Assembly: GCA_009392215.1 (NCBI GenBank)
Contig: VFGZ01000037.1
Coordinates: 1-47,777, forward strand
Reading direction: 5' to 3'
DNA length: 47,777 bases
From: SAR202 cluster bacterium
Lineage (GTDB): Bacteria; Chloroflexota; Dehalococcoidia; Lucifugimonadales; Lucifugimonadaceae
The notes below the pieces were generated by a model. That model did not search any database. It was given only the letters and a program-made list of their open reading frames with translations, and was not told the origin of the DNA. The translations under genes and the position numbers were made by a program. Shown here in pieces: positions 17,201 through 25,737 of this stretch (positions are counted from its first letter, which is position 1; each line of letters opens with the position of its first letter).

Positions 17201-17958
17201 CAGCACTTGGACAAGTAAATAACGTAAGAGAGCTAAACACCAAGAGAGGCGACAAGTTTCTTTCTTTAAACTTAACGCTATTGGACGGCGACATTGAATT
17301 AGTAGTGTGGCCTAATATACTCGAACGCGTACCTGACCTTTGGAAAAATGGGAATTTTGTATCGGTCACAGGAGAAGTACGAGAACGAATGGGGCGAGTA
17401 TCAATTTCTGTAGAGACGGCCCACGAATATCAGTTAAAAGCTGAGGGCCAAGCCGAGCAGGAATCAGAGTCTGCCAAATACGAACCTGCACCTATCAGTA
17501 AAGCTGGATTTAACGAAGCCAGCCAACCACGGGCCATATTGAATGATCCTATTCAAATCACACATACACCCATAGCAGTAAATCAAACTCAGCCACTATC
17601 CGTCAACTCAGATGAAATTACAGAATCCTCAGCAAGTAAACCAGCTAGTGGAGAAGCTTCAGGCGACATAACAGCCAACCTACCAACTGATACTGAACCA
17701 GATACCCATAACGGCCACTTCACAGTCCAAATAAAAGAGACTGGAGATATCGCCGATGACAGATACAGGTTATGGGATCTCATGCGACTGTTTAGAGAAT
17801 TTGATGGATCAGACCCTGTAATATTAGAGATTGATACCGGCAAGAAAGTTGTACGGCTGAAGATGCCTTTTAAGGTGCAATCTGGAACAAAACTGACTAA
17901 CCGATTAAATGAACTTCTTGGGACCGAAACAATCCATACCAGGACAACATCGCAGTAA
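14245..17958 (+). CDS. dnaE: DNA polymerase III subunit alpha
   Basis: This 1237-residue replicative polymerase starts at GTG 14245, since VTDQFVHLHNHSEYS matches the usual DnaE N-terminus. The PHP domain keeps the histidine-rich entry HLHNHSEYSLLDG, DHGNLHG, GCPSSEL and TNDSHY, so its metal site looks intact. It may act as the proofreading exonuclease, as in mycobacterial DnaE1. Polymerase carboxylates are D398 and D400 (PDIDMDF) and D553 (LKMDFLGL). Then come the helix-hairpin-helix region, an OB-fold (about residues 985-1065), a low-complexity acidic linker (about 1070-1165) and a small C-terminal domain. The SD is absent; coupling to the upstream minicistron is likely. Confidence 0.97.
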   Translation: MTDQFVHLHNHSEYSLLDGFSRLNDMVIRAVELEQPAIALTDHGNLHGAIDFFQAAKKNAIKPIIGVEGYVADGPRDERNPQKRSPFHLTVLAQNRIGYQNLLKLVSASHIEGFYQRPRMDREILQKYSEGLIILSGCPSSELGRHINNGDLAAALETVEWYGNIFQDRYYLEMMMHQHVPGQTDINNAIIEISKQTELPMVVTNDSHYVRREDFEAQDILTCIQTNSNVKDPKRFRMEDTSYYLKSANEMREEWAHLPQALENTLKIAESCDLDLEFGQTFIPRYSTPNNKSSMDYLRELCYKGLNKRFSNPNEDVLKRLEHELGIIEETKFSDYFLVCWDIFNFVNKRGILSAVRGSAAASLVLYCLEVTQIDPVEADLFFERFLNIERREMPDIDMDFADNRREEVIKYCIDHYGREHVAQIITFGTLGAKAAIRDTARALALPLSLSDKLAKMIPPTLNIKLKEAIDESGELRNEIKRDNDARDLINMAQRVEGSVRHASTHAAAVVISEKPLTEHVPLQRSTSGKDNSSPTTQYSMHPVADVGLLKMDFLGLANLAILDRCVKLIAETTGEYMGVYDVPIDDEKTFQVLGEGETFGVFQLESTGMRRNIKELKPTTINDLAAMIALYRPGPMEHISTFIEAKHGRAAITYPHDDLRDLLEPTYGVLVYQDQVMLIAQAFGGYTLGEADILRKAMGKKIPSVMEAEHEKFNAGALKKGYSKEQADTVFELMAPFAGYGFNKAHAVSYAYIAYWTAYFKANYSTEYIAAVLDSASGNPEKVGEAIREATRLNISVKPPSINHSGSGFTIEIDKDGNDIIRFGLAAVKNVGASAVDPIVEVREAGGPFRDIEDICRRVDSRSLNRRTLESLIRVGAFDEFGGRSNLLESLDRIISTIQRQTKLRESGQTSMFDMLGESVPAPMAHMEISHDDDTTDQERVIWERDLLGVELTQSPFTREMRQQPNNIIVFSSDITADLAGQKRAALGQVNNVRELNTKRGDKFLSLNLTLLDGDIELVVWPNILERVPDLWKNGNFVSVTGEVRERMGRVSISVETAHEYQLKAEGQAEQESESAKYEPAPISKAGFNEASQPRAILNDPIQITHTPIAVNQTQPLSVNSDEITESSASKPASGEASGDITANLPTDTEPDTHNGHFTVQIKETGDIADDRYRLWDLMRLFREFDGSDPVILEIDTGKKVVRLKMPFKVQSGTKLTNRLNELLGTETIHTRTTSQ

Positions 17959-17981
17959 ACACCAGCGACGCGATAATTCGT

Positions 17982-17989
17982 GAGGTGAT
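17982..17989 (+). promoter_or_regulatory. Shine-Dalgarno GAGGTGAT that sets a TTG start
   Basis: GAGGTGAT is a perfect match to the anti-SD and lies 7 nt before TTG 17997. The GTG at 17985 lies inside this SD and is therefore an unlikely start. Confidence 0.7.
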
Positions 17990-17996
17990 ACGAAAT

Positions 17997-18242
17997 TTGA
18001 AATGGGAAGTCTTTGCCACGGCACCTGATCAACTCACTGCTGAGTCTTGGCTTGGCCTAATGCGAAATGCAGGCATAGAGTGCAAGTTGCAACCAGGTGA
18101 CACAGTTGCGTTCCTCGGAGTGTCAGGACTTCCGACCCGGATTATGGCTAGATCTGATTATGTACAAGATGCACTAACAGTGCTTAACGCTTACCTCGCA
18201 GATAGTAATACCGTGCCGTCCGATGATGAAATTACCTGCTAG
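17997..18242 (+). CDS. Small DUF2007-like putative signal-transducing protein
   Basis: This 81-residue protein begins at TTG 17997, read as MKWEVFATAPDQL. The start is chosen because a perfect GAGGTGAT lies 7 nt upstream; an in-frame GTG at 17985 would overlap that SD. The pattern resembles DUF2007 proteins, small ferredoxin-like domains of unknown function: an N-terminal strand, the helix 'LTAESWLGLMRNAGIECKL', a short strand pair, then 'RIMARSDYVQDALTVLNAY'. It follows dnaE by 38 nt in the same direction, so co-transcription is likely. Its last 11 nt overlap the convergent ogt gene. The function is unknown. Confidence 0.72.
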   Translation: MKWEVFATAPDQLTAESWLGLMRNAGIECKLQPGDTVAFLGVSGLPTRIMARSDYVQDALTVLNAYLADSNTVPSDDEITC

Positions 18243-18747
18243 TCTCCAAATCAATAAGCTTAGATTTGAGCGAAAGTCCTGAACCTCCGAAACCACCTAA
18301 ATCCCCACTTGAAGCTATTACCCGATGACAAGGCACAAGTAGGGCAAGCTTATTCCTCGCCATCGCTTGACCGGCTCCTCGCGCAGCTCTTGAGTTCCCT
18401 GCGCGTTCAGCCAACCACTGATAACTGCGTGTTTCTCCAAAAGGAATAGAACGGCAGGCCTCCCATGCTTTTCGAAAAAATGGAGAGACGTCACGAGTAT
18501 CGATAGGCACCTGGGACAAATCAACAGACTCACCTCCGCAATACGCAGATAAAAGTACACGTGCAACTTGCAATTGCTCGGGAGCATGCAACGATTCTGC
18601 TATTTCAGGGCGCACCAACTCAAGTGCAGCTTCAGGAGAAGATTCTGGAAGGCTGGCTCTAACAATTCCGTTATCTCCGCCCACGATTGCGATCCAACCC
18701 ATTTCGGTTTGGAAAACGTCGTAACTTAACTTCGCACTAACGCCCAA
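18232..18747 (-). CDS. ogt: Methylated-DNA--protein-cysteine S-methyltransferase (Ogt type)
   Basis: This 171-residue suicide repair protein transfers alkyl groups from O6-alkylguanine to its active-site cysteine, C140, in the PCHRV motif. The preceding AARGAGQAMARN segment is the DNA-binding recognition-helix region with its conserved pattern. GGFGG, downstream of the active site, is also typical. The first residue is a TTG at 18745-18747 with a weak SD, so the N-terminus is uncertain by a few residues. The N-terminal ribonuclease-H-like domain (about 1-80) is present, giving the usual length. It overlaps the convergent DUF2007-like gene by 11 nt at the 3' ends. Confidence 0.93.
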   Translation of the reverse strand: MGVSAKLSYDVFQTEMGWIAIVGGDNGIVRASLPESSPEAALELVRPEIAESLHAPEQLQVARVLLSAYCGGESVDLSQVPIDTRDVSPFFRKAWEACRSIPFGETRSYQWLAERAGNSRAARGAGQAMARNKLALLVPCHRVIASSGDLGGFGGSGLSLKSKLIDLETSR

Positions 18748-18849
18748 CTCATTTGCCTAACTAATACTCAGATTTCCAAATTCCCAGCATTGACGGGTTG
18801 ATTTGATAATACAGCTGACAAAATATGAATCTTCAACTGAATCTACGTA

Positions 18850-19284
18850 CTAAGTTGAACCCACAGCATCAACGCATCGATCACAGATAATAAACAGATC
18901 AACACTGTGTCCTACGATCTGACCTTTTACTTCCCGACCCAGTGGCTTCAACATCAATTCCACATTGGAAAGTCGAATTTCTTGCACATCGGCGCAATTC
19001 ACGCAATAAGTATGGTGATGATGCTCAACTCTGGCACGAGTATAAATTGGAGCACCCAAAGGGGTATTCACCCGGCATATGGTTCCGCCATCCACCAAAA
19101 CTTTCAACGTACGAAATACAGTCGCACGACCTACTTCGGGAAGGCTTTCGCTGATCTCTTCAGCAGTAAAAGTTCCGCTACGACTTTCAATCTCAAGAGT
19201 CAAAGCCTTACGGGCTTTAGTAATTCGTAGCCCCTGATCTTGAAGAGCAGCAATAAGATCCGCTTGTATTGATTCAGGTTTCAT
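18850..19284 (-). CDS. Fur family transcriptional regulator
   Basis: This 144-residue metalloregulator has an N-terminal winged helix (about 15-70; VGRATVFRTLKVL is the recognition region). The C-terminal metal-binding dimerisation domain shows HHHH at 88-91 and two structural-zinc CxxC pairs, C94-x2-C97 and C134-x2-C137. The family controls iron, zinc or peroxide responses (Fur, Zur, PerR). The metal cannot be assigned from these residues alone. No canonical Fur box is seen upstream, although AACTTT and AAAGTT form a loose dyad before the start. The gene stands alone between ogt and a Gfo/Idh/MocA gene. Confidence 0.9.
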   Translation of the reverse strand: MKPESIQADLIAALQDQGLRITKARKALTLEIESRSGTFTAEEISESLPEVGRATVFRTLKVLVDGGTICRVNTPLGAPIYTRARVEHHHHTYCVNCADVQEIRLSNVELMLKPLGREVKGQIVGHSVDLFIICDRCVDAVGST

Positions 19285-19370
19285 AAAACTTTAATACTCA
19301 AATTGGTGCCCAAAGTTCAATTCTACCTACGGCAGCAGTACTATGCAGTTATCCGAGTAGGCGGAGATCA

Positions 19371-20459
19371 CTACGGTTTATCAATACTTGCAACAGTTAC
19401 CGGAGAATTTATCTGAGAAGATTTTTGAACAGCGCGTGCCACTTGCAAAACATACTTACCGTCCACCGCAGACAATGGTGCATGATTCCCGGCAATCATC
19501 GAGTCTACAAAATCAAACATACCGTCCCTGAATGAAGCACCCCAATCCCATTCAATCTCATCTAGACCGAGTTCTGTGCGTTTACCATCCGCGTAAATTA
19601 CAAGTGGAGGCATTTCAAGCGCCTTACCGGTACATCGATTCACCCAAATAAATCCTCGGGTACCTGACAACTCAAACCACTCATCCTCAGACCAGTAATC
19701 AGATTTAACAACCATCTCATCTGACGCCATTGCCTCCCAAGAACCCTGCCGATCGCCTTCCAAATGTACCCAACTTATATTTGCAGGTGCATCTCGCACC
19801 CATCCTTTTTGATTTTTCGATTCTCTGATCCATGCAAAAACCTGCTCAATCGGACCCAACATATGAACAGCAATCGCAAAAGCATGATAACCATAGTCAA
19901 AAACAACTCTCCCACCGCCGCTCTGTGCATCGTCAAATCTCCAAGAAAGCGTATTTGCAGGAACTTGCCAGCCATATTTCAGAGCACCTTGAACAGACTT
20001 GATTCTGATCGATACTGGATCACCAATAGCGCCCTCGCTAAGCAATTCTTTAGCCCTTACCAAAGGCGGGTAGTACCGAAAGTTCTCGAAAACGCGCAGA
20101 TGGCTTGATGAATTCGCCTCTGCCTGAATCATTTCATCACATTCAGCCTCAGATAAAGCCATAGGTTTTTGAACCGAGACATGTTTACCGGCCACCAAGG
20201 ATTCAACTGCCATCTGCCTGTGAAGGTTGTGAGGGGTGATGATATCCACGGCATCAATTTCCTGCATTTCGAGCAGGTCACGATAGTCAGTAAAGTATTT
20301 TTCGGCTCCCCACTCCGCAGCCCTTGATTCAGCGACATCAGCTCTATTATCAGCAACCGCAACGATACGAGCTTTAGGATGCTTTAAATATCCTGAGGCA
20401 TGAAGCTCAGAGATCTTGCCAGCACCGATAATCCCAATGTTCAAGCAATCATTAGCCAT
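19371..20459 (-). CDS. Gfo/Idh/MocA family oxidoreductase
   Basis: This 362-residue NAD(P)-dependent dehydrogenase has a Rossmann fold with GIIGAGKI (9-16). The conserved E-K-P motif appears as Q97-K98-P99 after GKHVSV, and the catalytic lysine is retained. The second domain contains DYGYHAF, matching the family's G-x-x-D/H region. Members oxidise or reduce sugars, inositols and related compounds; the substrate is unknown. AGGAG lies about 10 nt before the ATG. It is the last gene of a run of minus-strand genes, but a gap of about 78 nt separates it from the zinc-ribbon gene. Confidence 0.88.
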   Translation of the reverse strand: MANDCLNIGIIGAGKISELHASGYLKHPKARIVAVADNRADVAESRAAEWGAEKYFTDYRDLLEMQEIDAVDIITPHNLHRQMAVESLVAGKHVSVQKPMALSEAECDEMIQAEANSSSHLRVFENFRYYPPLVRAKELLSEGAIGDPVSIRIKSVQGALKYGWQVPANTLSWRFDDAQSGGGRVVFDYGYHAFAIAVHMLGPIEQVFAWIRESKNQKGWVRDAPANISWVHLEGDRQGSWEAMASDEMVVKSDYWSEDEWFELSGTRGFIWVNRCTGKALEMPPLVIYADGKRTELGLDEIEWDWGASFRDGMFDFVDSMIAGNHAPLSAVDGKYVLQVARAVQKSSQINSPVTVASIDKP

Positions 20460-20537
20460 ATTAAATTCACTCCTGAAAACTTAATCCCAACCTCGAACCA
20501 AGAACTAAACTGACGTCTCTAAAACATTACTTGCCAG

Positions 20538-20732
20538 TCAAGGTAAACCATGCGTTAGGTTTACTCCACATTGCCCACAGAATCGGGCGTCATGAGCAAT
20601 ACGCAACCCACAGCTAAAGCAAAATGAGATTTGATCTTCAACAGCCGTTCGTAGCTGTTGAAGATTTGCTCCACAACGGGCACAGTAAAGAGCATATTCG
20701 AGATTGCTAAAACTACAACTGAGGCAATCCAT
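20538..20732 (-). CDS. Small double zinc-ribbon protein
   Basis: This 64-residue protein starts at ATG 20732 (MDCLSCSFS). That ATG lies 19 nt after the stop of the DUF2339 gene, with AAGAGAG upstream. A longer in-frame start at 20783 would overlap that gene by 32 nt and is less likely. Four CxxC knuckles are visible: CLSC, CARCG, CFSCG and CGQCG. They form two zinc-ribbon modules, each ending in a G-x-N-L or G-L-x-I type turn. Such DZR modules are common protein-protein or nucleic-acid adaptors. The DUF2339 protein upstream also carries an N-terminal zinc ribbon, so a shared complex is possible. Confidence 0.75.
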   Translation of the reverse strand: MDCLSCSFSNLEYALYCARCGANLQQLRTAVEDQISFCFSCGLRIAHDARFCGQCGVNLTHGLP

Positions 20733-20751
20733 GACAACTCGCACTCTCTTG

Positions 20752-22680
20752 TTAGTCACCAGTTTTTTCCGTAAAAAAACCACGCACTCGAGATTGATAA
20801 CGCTGATACAACATCCCTGCAGTCAGCAAGAGGGTTCCAAGGACTATATAGGCCGCCACCCGGTAAAACTGTTCGAGATTAAAGGTGTCATGAACAAATA
20901 GCTTAATCACAGCCAAGGACATCAAAGCAAGTCCGCCAACACGTATAAATGAAGACCTCGCAATCACACCAGCAATTATTAACAGGGTTGAATAACACGC
21001 CCATAAAACGGTGATAGACAAGAACTTCCATTGATCTGCCGTATCAGCAGATGAAGCCTGTGATTCGATGAATCGACCAAACTCGATCGACAGCATCCAA
21101 ATTGACAGAAAATTACTCGATAGCAACAGAAATATTTGTGTTGTGTCATATGTAGTGACTCTGTAAAGCCAACGATAATTCCGATCCAGATCTTCTTGAC
21201 TGACAACCCATTCTGGGATCGCAGCTACCCGAAGTGAAAAACCGTCTTTATATTTGTTGTAGAAGATCAAACTTATGTACAACAGGAATATGAACCACAA
21301 CGTCGTCAGAGGCCTAACTGCATAATTTGAATCTACCGGGGTGATAGAAACCAAAGATACCACTGCAAAAATAAACGAAACTAAAGCGAGGAACTTCAAT
21401 TCATCGCTTTTTAAATACACGGAAAGCCCCAGCAAAAAGGCCGCGTTAGTGGACATCCCAATTAGTAGTGGATAACCATCAAATTGCATTGGAACACTAA
21501 TGAAAATACAAATTAGTCCAATGCCACCGAGCATCATTGCCATGACAGGTTGATTTTGATTGGTTCGGAACGACAAATAGGCAACTAACAGATGCGTAAG
21601 GCCCAATCCAAGTGTCGGTATCGCCCGCCAGTTTTCAAAATTCCCGGTGTCCTGATCGAGAACCCAAGTATAAGAAATTATCACGTACAAAAGTGCGTTC
21701 CATACCATGGGAGAAACATCTAGCGCTCTGGGCGATAAACGACGAATCAGATGAAATCCAGATACGGATAAGAACAGCAAGAAAAATAAAATCGTCAATG
21801 TAAACATCGCAAACCCAATGGAAAGGTTTAGATCTTCATATTCACCAAACCATAGTGCAAATCCCGCATAAGATCCGATTACTGATACTAATTTGAACCA
21901 TCGCCAGTTTTTGAATAGAGCTACCGCTATAACAGCAAGGTCTATCACCAGCACATAAATAATCAGAAAGTATTTTTGCCCGGCAAAAAGCTTGTCTATC
22001 TGAAAATCGGGATCTGTGATTCCGGCATACAAGAACGGCGCTAAAAGACCACCTGCAATTCCCAATAAAGCCAATGGCTGGGAATTTCTTTTAAACGCTA
22101 ACCCCACCGAAATCAAACTGACTAACAATAACAAACCTACTGCGATCCAAACATCAACCGTCCCGCGCGATAGAGCCGCCAACAACGATGAATAAAGAAG
22201 GGCTACTCCTCCTCCGCTCAATGCGTGCGCATAAATCGGGTAACGAAACCAAAGAAGTTCTCCAAGTACCAAAAATCCAATCCCCGAAATCATGCCAACA
22301 AAAACAAGTAATTCCTGGGTAAAAACATCTTCATCTATGGCCAACTTCATTAAGAAACTTATGCCAATGAAAATTGCAACTACACCGATTCTGACCAACC
22401 AATTACTGCCAAAAAGGTTTTCCAGATGATTCAGTCTGAGCCGTGACTGTAGAGGAATACTTTTGGGTATATCACTGCCATCACTTTTCTTTGAGACATC
22501 CTGACCTGCTTCGTCATTTTCAGTAACTCCTGCAATGGCCTCCATAGGCGGATCGACCCGTCGATCGGATTCGGTTTCCTGTAAAACTGGTTCAGATAAG
22601 CGAATCCCGCAATAAATACAAAATGAATTGGTGCGGAGATTCTGTCCGCTGCATCGTTGACAATTCATATGTTTGGCCAA
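20752..22680 (-). CDS. DUF2339 polytopic membrane protein with N-terminal zinc ribbon
   Basis: This protein of about 642 residues opens with a zinc ribbon (CQRC...CIYCG, about residues 7-25) and a short acidic linker. A long run of about 16-18 hydrophobic segments follows from residue 93 onward, starting LFGSNWLVRIGVVAIFIGIS. This matches DUF2339 membrane proteins, whose function is unknown. The first codon is TTG at 22678-22680; ATG at residue 5 is an equally possible start, and neither has a good SD. The gene lies 12 nt downstream of the DUF805 gene and is probably co-transcribed with it and with rmuC. Confidence 0.85.
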   Translation of the reverse strand: MAKHMNCQRCSGQNLRTNSFCIYCGIRLSEPVLQETESDRRVDPPMEAIAGVTENDEAGQDVSKKSDGSDIPKSIPLQSRLRLNHLENLFGSNWLVRIGVVAIFIGISFLMKLAIDEDVFTQELLVFVGMISGIGFLVLGELLWFRYPIYAHALSGGGVALLYSSLLAALSRGTVDVWIAVGLLLLVSLISVGLAFKRNSQPLALLGIAGGLLAPFLYAGITDPDFQIDKLFAGQKYFLIIYVLVIDLAVIAVALFKNWRWFKLVSVIGSYAGFALWFGEYEDLNLSIGFAMFTLTILFFLLFLSVSGFHLIRRLSPRALDVSPMVWNALLYVIISYTWVLDQDTGNFENWRAIPTLGLGLTHLLVAYLSFRTNQNQPVMAMMLGGIGLICIFISVPMQFDGYPLLIGMSTNAAFLLGLSVYLKSDELKFLALVSFIFAVVSLVSITPVDSNYAVRPLTTLWFIFLLYISLIFYNKYKDGFSLRVAAIPEWVVSQEDLDRNYRWLYRVTTYDTTQIFLLLSSNFLSIWMLSIEFGRFIESQASSADTADQWKFLSITVLWACYSTLLIIAGVIARSSFIRVGGLALMSLAVIKLFVHDTFNLEQFYRVAAYIVLGTLLLTAGMLYQRYQSRVRGFFTEKTGD

Positions 22681-22692
22681 TGTAATACCGTT

Positions 22693-23088
22693 CTATGATT
22701 CTATTGAGTGGTATTGAGGTCCATATTTGTTATCACCTTGATCACCCCGACGGGTGGCCCAATACAGAAGAAGCAAAATGGGAATGAACAAAAGCCAGAA
22801 GAATAGGAATGCAAATAACATCCACCACCCAGTCTTATTGATGTCATGTAAACGACGTACTCCAACGGCAATACCCGGAATCAAAGTAACCAAGCTAAAA
22901 ATACCTGAAATCAGACCCATTGTAGTATCGTCGTTATAAGTTCCGAAAAGAATACCGGCGTAAGAGAGAACAGCATCAGCAACAAGTACGAACAGAAACC
23001 ACCACCAGTATTCTGATCTACTAGAACGACCAGAAAAATCAAAATATCTTTGGAATCCTAAAACTATTGCGCCAGCAAAGCTAACCAT
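22693..23088 (-). CDS. DUF805 family small membrane protein
   Basis: This 131-residue protein starts at ATG 23088, chosen because AGGAGG lies 10 nt upstream. An in-frame ATG at 23175 would add 29 residues unlike the family. DUF805 hallmarks are visible: an aromatic RSEYWWWFLF segment near the N-terminus, then VGVRRLHDINKTGWW, and a final hydrophobic helix followed by RRGDQGDNKYG. Four transmembrane helices are expected. The biological role is unknown. The gene sits between rmuC (106 nt upstream) and the DUF2339 gene (12 nt downstream), in a row of four minus-strand genes. Confidence 0.88.
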   Translation of the reverse strand: MVSFAGAIVLGFQRYFDFSGRSSRSEYWWWFLFVLVADAVLSYAGILFGTYNDDTTMGLISGIFSLVTLIPGIAVGVRRLHDINKTGWWMLFAFLFFWLLFIPILLLLYWATRRGDQGDNKYGPQYHSIES

Positions 23089-23194
23089 CGATCCCAATCC
23101 TCCTGAACAAACGTTTAACAGGTAATTACAACGATTTATTCTAGACTCAACGCCCTCAAGTAACCCGACATACAAAAAGCAGGTAATTTGAAAT

Positions 23195-24445
23195 TTAGTT
23201 CAAACTACCGTTAGACCGCACATGTTCCTTGTCTTCTGGACCTTTAGCCTCTGGAGCCTGTAGTTCTCTAGGTGCCTGCTCAATATTTGTGATCGACAGT
23301 TCCGTATCAGAACCGACTTTGAGATCTGTAAACCGACGCGCCTGAGGTAATAGGCTACGCTCGAGCGAGCCGGTAGCATCATTGAAAGCCCGCACTGCCG
23401 AGCCCAAGCGGTTACCCACATTTGCAAAATGATCTATAAATCGCCCCACACGCTTATGAAGTTCTTTACCCAATTCAGCAATCTCGCGAGCATTTTCAGC
23501 GAGAGATTCCTCAGTCCAGCCAATTGCAACGGCCTTCAGTACTGTAATTAACGTAATTGGGGAAGCGATAAAAACATGACGCTCTGCTGCCCACTCAACC
23601 AGATTTGGATCCTTATCGAGAGCCGCCATAAATAAAGAATCTGCTGGAACAAACATCACCGCTAACTCTGGAGATGATTCAAACTGATCCCAATACTGCT
23701 TAGAACTGAGATTGGTGACATGAGCCCGCATCTGTTCAAGATGCACCCCTAGGGCCTGTTCTCTTAATTCCTCATCGTCTGTTTCAATTGAGTTCAAATA
23801 AGCGTCCAGCGGGGTTTTTGCGTCAACAACAATTTGCTTGCCCCCTGCGAGTTTAACGGTCATGTCAGGGCGTAATCTCTTATCTTCTGGACCTTCAACG
23901 GTAACCTGCTCAGCAAAATCACAGTACTCCGTCATCCCCGCTATCTCGACTACTCGACGAAGTTGCATCTCGCCCCATCTACCTCTGATCGCTGGACGCC
24001 TTAAAGCATTGGCAAGTTCGCCGGTTTGCTTAGAAAGATTCTCCACTTGAGACTTAAGTGAACTTTGATCAGTAATCCTCGATTTTTCTATCGACTGCAG
24101 GGTTTGACCAACTTCATTAAGTGACTGTTGAACCGGCTTCACAAGTTGTTCAAAAGAATCCTTTTTTTTATCTAAATCAGTTTTTGCCAGTTGCTGAAAC
24201 GTGCCTAGATTTTCTTTGGCGAGAGTAAGAAATGATTCCGAATTATTTTTTAATGATTCAGCTGCCAACGACTTAAACCGATCACTCATCTCAGATGCAT
24301 TCGCATTGATTAACTTCACGGCATCGCGTTCAACTTGCACTTCAGCTTTTACACTCGAAAGCTGAGATTTCCAACGCAGTGCCCCGATCAGAAGCCCTGT
24401 GATCACCCCTATCAACACACCTATAAACAAGTACGCAAATTCCAA
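23195..24445 (-). CDS. rmuC: DNA recombination protein RmuC
   Basis: This protein of about 416 residues has an N-terminal membrane anchor, a long coiled-coil region and a C-terminal restriction-endonuclease-like RmuC domain. Recognisable RmuC segments are GRWGEMQLRRVVE, the catalytic-fold motif VVDAKTPLDAYL and the FIASPITLI region. RmuC limits inversions and other DNA rearrangements in E. coli. TTG 24443-24445 is preferred because AGAGAG lies about 6 nt before it, and the anchor then begins at once (MEFAYLFIGV). An in-frame TTG at 24481 would add 12 residues. It heads the row DUF805, DUF2339 and zinc-ribbon genes. Confidence 0.92.
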   Translation of the reverse strand: MEFAYLFIGVLIGVITGLLIGALRWKSQLSSVKAEVQVERDAVKLINANASEMSDRFKSLAAESLKNNSESFLTLAKENLGTFQQLAKTDLDKKKDSFEQLVKPVQQSLNEVGQTLQSIEKSRITDQSSLKSQVENLSKQTGELANALRRPAIRGRWGEMQLRRVVEIAGMTEYCDFAEQVTVEGPEDKRLRPDMTVKLAGGKQIVVDAKTPLDAYLNSIETDDEELREQALGVHLEQMRAHVTNLSSKQYWDQFESSPELAVMFVPADSLFMAALDKDPNLVEWAAERHVFIASPITLITVLKAVAIGWTEESLAENAREIAELGKELHKRVGRFIDHFANVGNRLGSAVRAFNDATGSLERSLLPQARRFTDLKVGSDTELSITNIEQAPRELQAPEAKGPEDKEHVRSNGSLN

Positions 24446-24549
24446 AATATTCTCTCTTCGGAACGTCCCTATCTCGAACAAAAATAAATTTAATCTCTAG
24501 AAATCAAGTAATTAAATTGACGACCCATTATTCATGCGATCTCATTAAT

Positions 24550-25305
24550 TTAATTCCTTGGTGTCTCAAGAAGAACGGTCGCTCCCATTTCAATGTATTT
24601 CTCGCGCTGTGTATGATCATTATTACGGATCATCAATTTAATACCTGAGTCATTACAAGCTTTTAGTGCATACTCAATACAAAGTTCATCGGAGGCTGCC
24701 AACGGATGATTTGGGTGCGCCTCACGATCAAATGCTAGATCATTAGGACCCCAAGAAACGCAATCAACCCCAGGTTTCGCTAGTTTGGAAATATTTTCTA
24801 TAGCGTTAATCGATTCAACCTGAAGCATCAATACCCCAAAGTTGTTCCACCAATTAGCGTAACCGACACGATCGGAATCATCCGTAGGAAATTTTAAGTG
24901 GCGTTGATCTACACCAACTCTTGTGACCCCGCCCCAGCTTCGCTTTCCAACTTGCGGATAGTAAAAATAATCTACCGCATCTTGCGCAGTAGCCTCGGTC
25001 TCGGTTTGTGGAACCTCAATACTACTTGCCCCTAGATCTAACCAGTTACCAATCCGGTAAGTCATATTCGTATGTAATATCCGAAAATGAACCGGAATTG
25101 ATAAATCTTGTGCTGCAACAAATATGCTCGCTAACTGGGATTCAACCAGAGGGCTGTGTTGTGAATCTACAGCTATAAAATGGTACTCGTCGTCTCGACT
25201 CCAAATTTCTTCAATTAATGACTTGGTTGCATCCCATGGCACACTCACACCAATGGTGATATCTCCTGCCTTTATTCTCTGTTTTAAGTTCAGTTCTTCT
25301 ATCAA
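24550..25305 (-). CDS. HpcH/HpaI aldolase family protein (class II pyruvate aldolase-like)
   Basis: This 251-residue TIM-barrel protein resembles 2,4-dihydroxyhept-2-enedioate and related aldolases, which cleave or form C-C bonds using pyruvate or similar oxo-acids and a divalent metal. Motifs include AVDSQHSPL (family DxxH type), SIEVPQTE (E-x-P-Q), YYPQVGKRSWG (YPPxGxRG type), LQVES and the metal-binding region WGPNDLAF. The family's RGFG equivalent is replaced by RSWG. The apparent start is TTG 25303-25305 with only a weak A-rich SD, so the first residues are uncertain. It stands alone, with a 432-nt gap before the next gene. Confidence 0.82.
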   Translation of the reverse strand: MIEELNLKQRIKAGDITIGVSVPWDATKSLIEEIWSRDDEYHFIAVDSQHSPLVESQLASIFVAAQDLSIPVHFRILHTNMTYRIGNWLDLGASSIEVPQTETEATAQDAVDYFYYPQVGKRSWGGVTRVGVDQRHLKFPTDDSDRVGYANWWNNFGVLMLQVESINAIENISKLAKPGVDCVSWGPNDLAFDREAHPNHPLAASDELCIEYALKACNDSGIKLMIRNNDHTQREKYIEMGATVLLETPRN

Positions 25306-25737
25306 ATTAATGTTTTTCTACGGACTCATGTGGGTCAATAACAACATCATAGCTCATAACCATAAAACCCTAGACATCACACGTCACTGACATAGGTTGA
25401 CTGAATAACATCCACCAATACCAGATTCAACTACTTTCGTTAGCCTAGGTAATTAGCAATAAAGTCATCCGTAATGGAGAACCTACCCGTTTCTTTGATC
25501 CGTAAAAATTCAGAACTATATATTCTCTTTTTGAGGCCAAACATCTGGAACAATCAGCTTTCCTATGCACCCCCCATTTATATGGCAAACGAGTGATCCA
25601 ATCAAAACAAATAATTGCCTTACAGCTCCAAAGGCGAATAAGATACCGCAATATTTGAAAATTTCTGGTTCACATATCAATCGTTAGCTACCTGATTTTT
25701 TAATAAGGTTCTCTGAATATTACGGAAGGTCATTAGA
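25306..25737. other. 432-nt intergenic region upstream of the selenoprotein gene
   Basis: This divergent region separates the HpaI-like gene and the selenoprotein gene. I see no protein-like ORF, tRNA or recognisable riboswitch. GGAAGG near 25724-25729 serves as the SD for the ATG at 25738. Both promoters should lie here but were not assigned. Confidence 0.5.

Noticed and set aside
17985-17996. GTG 17985 as start of the DUF2007-like protein
   Set aside because: It lies inside the SD GAGGTGAT, which fits a TTG 7 nt further downstream.
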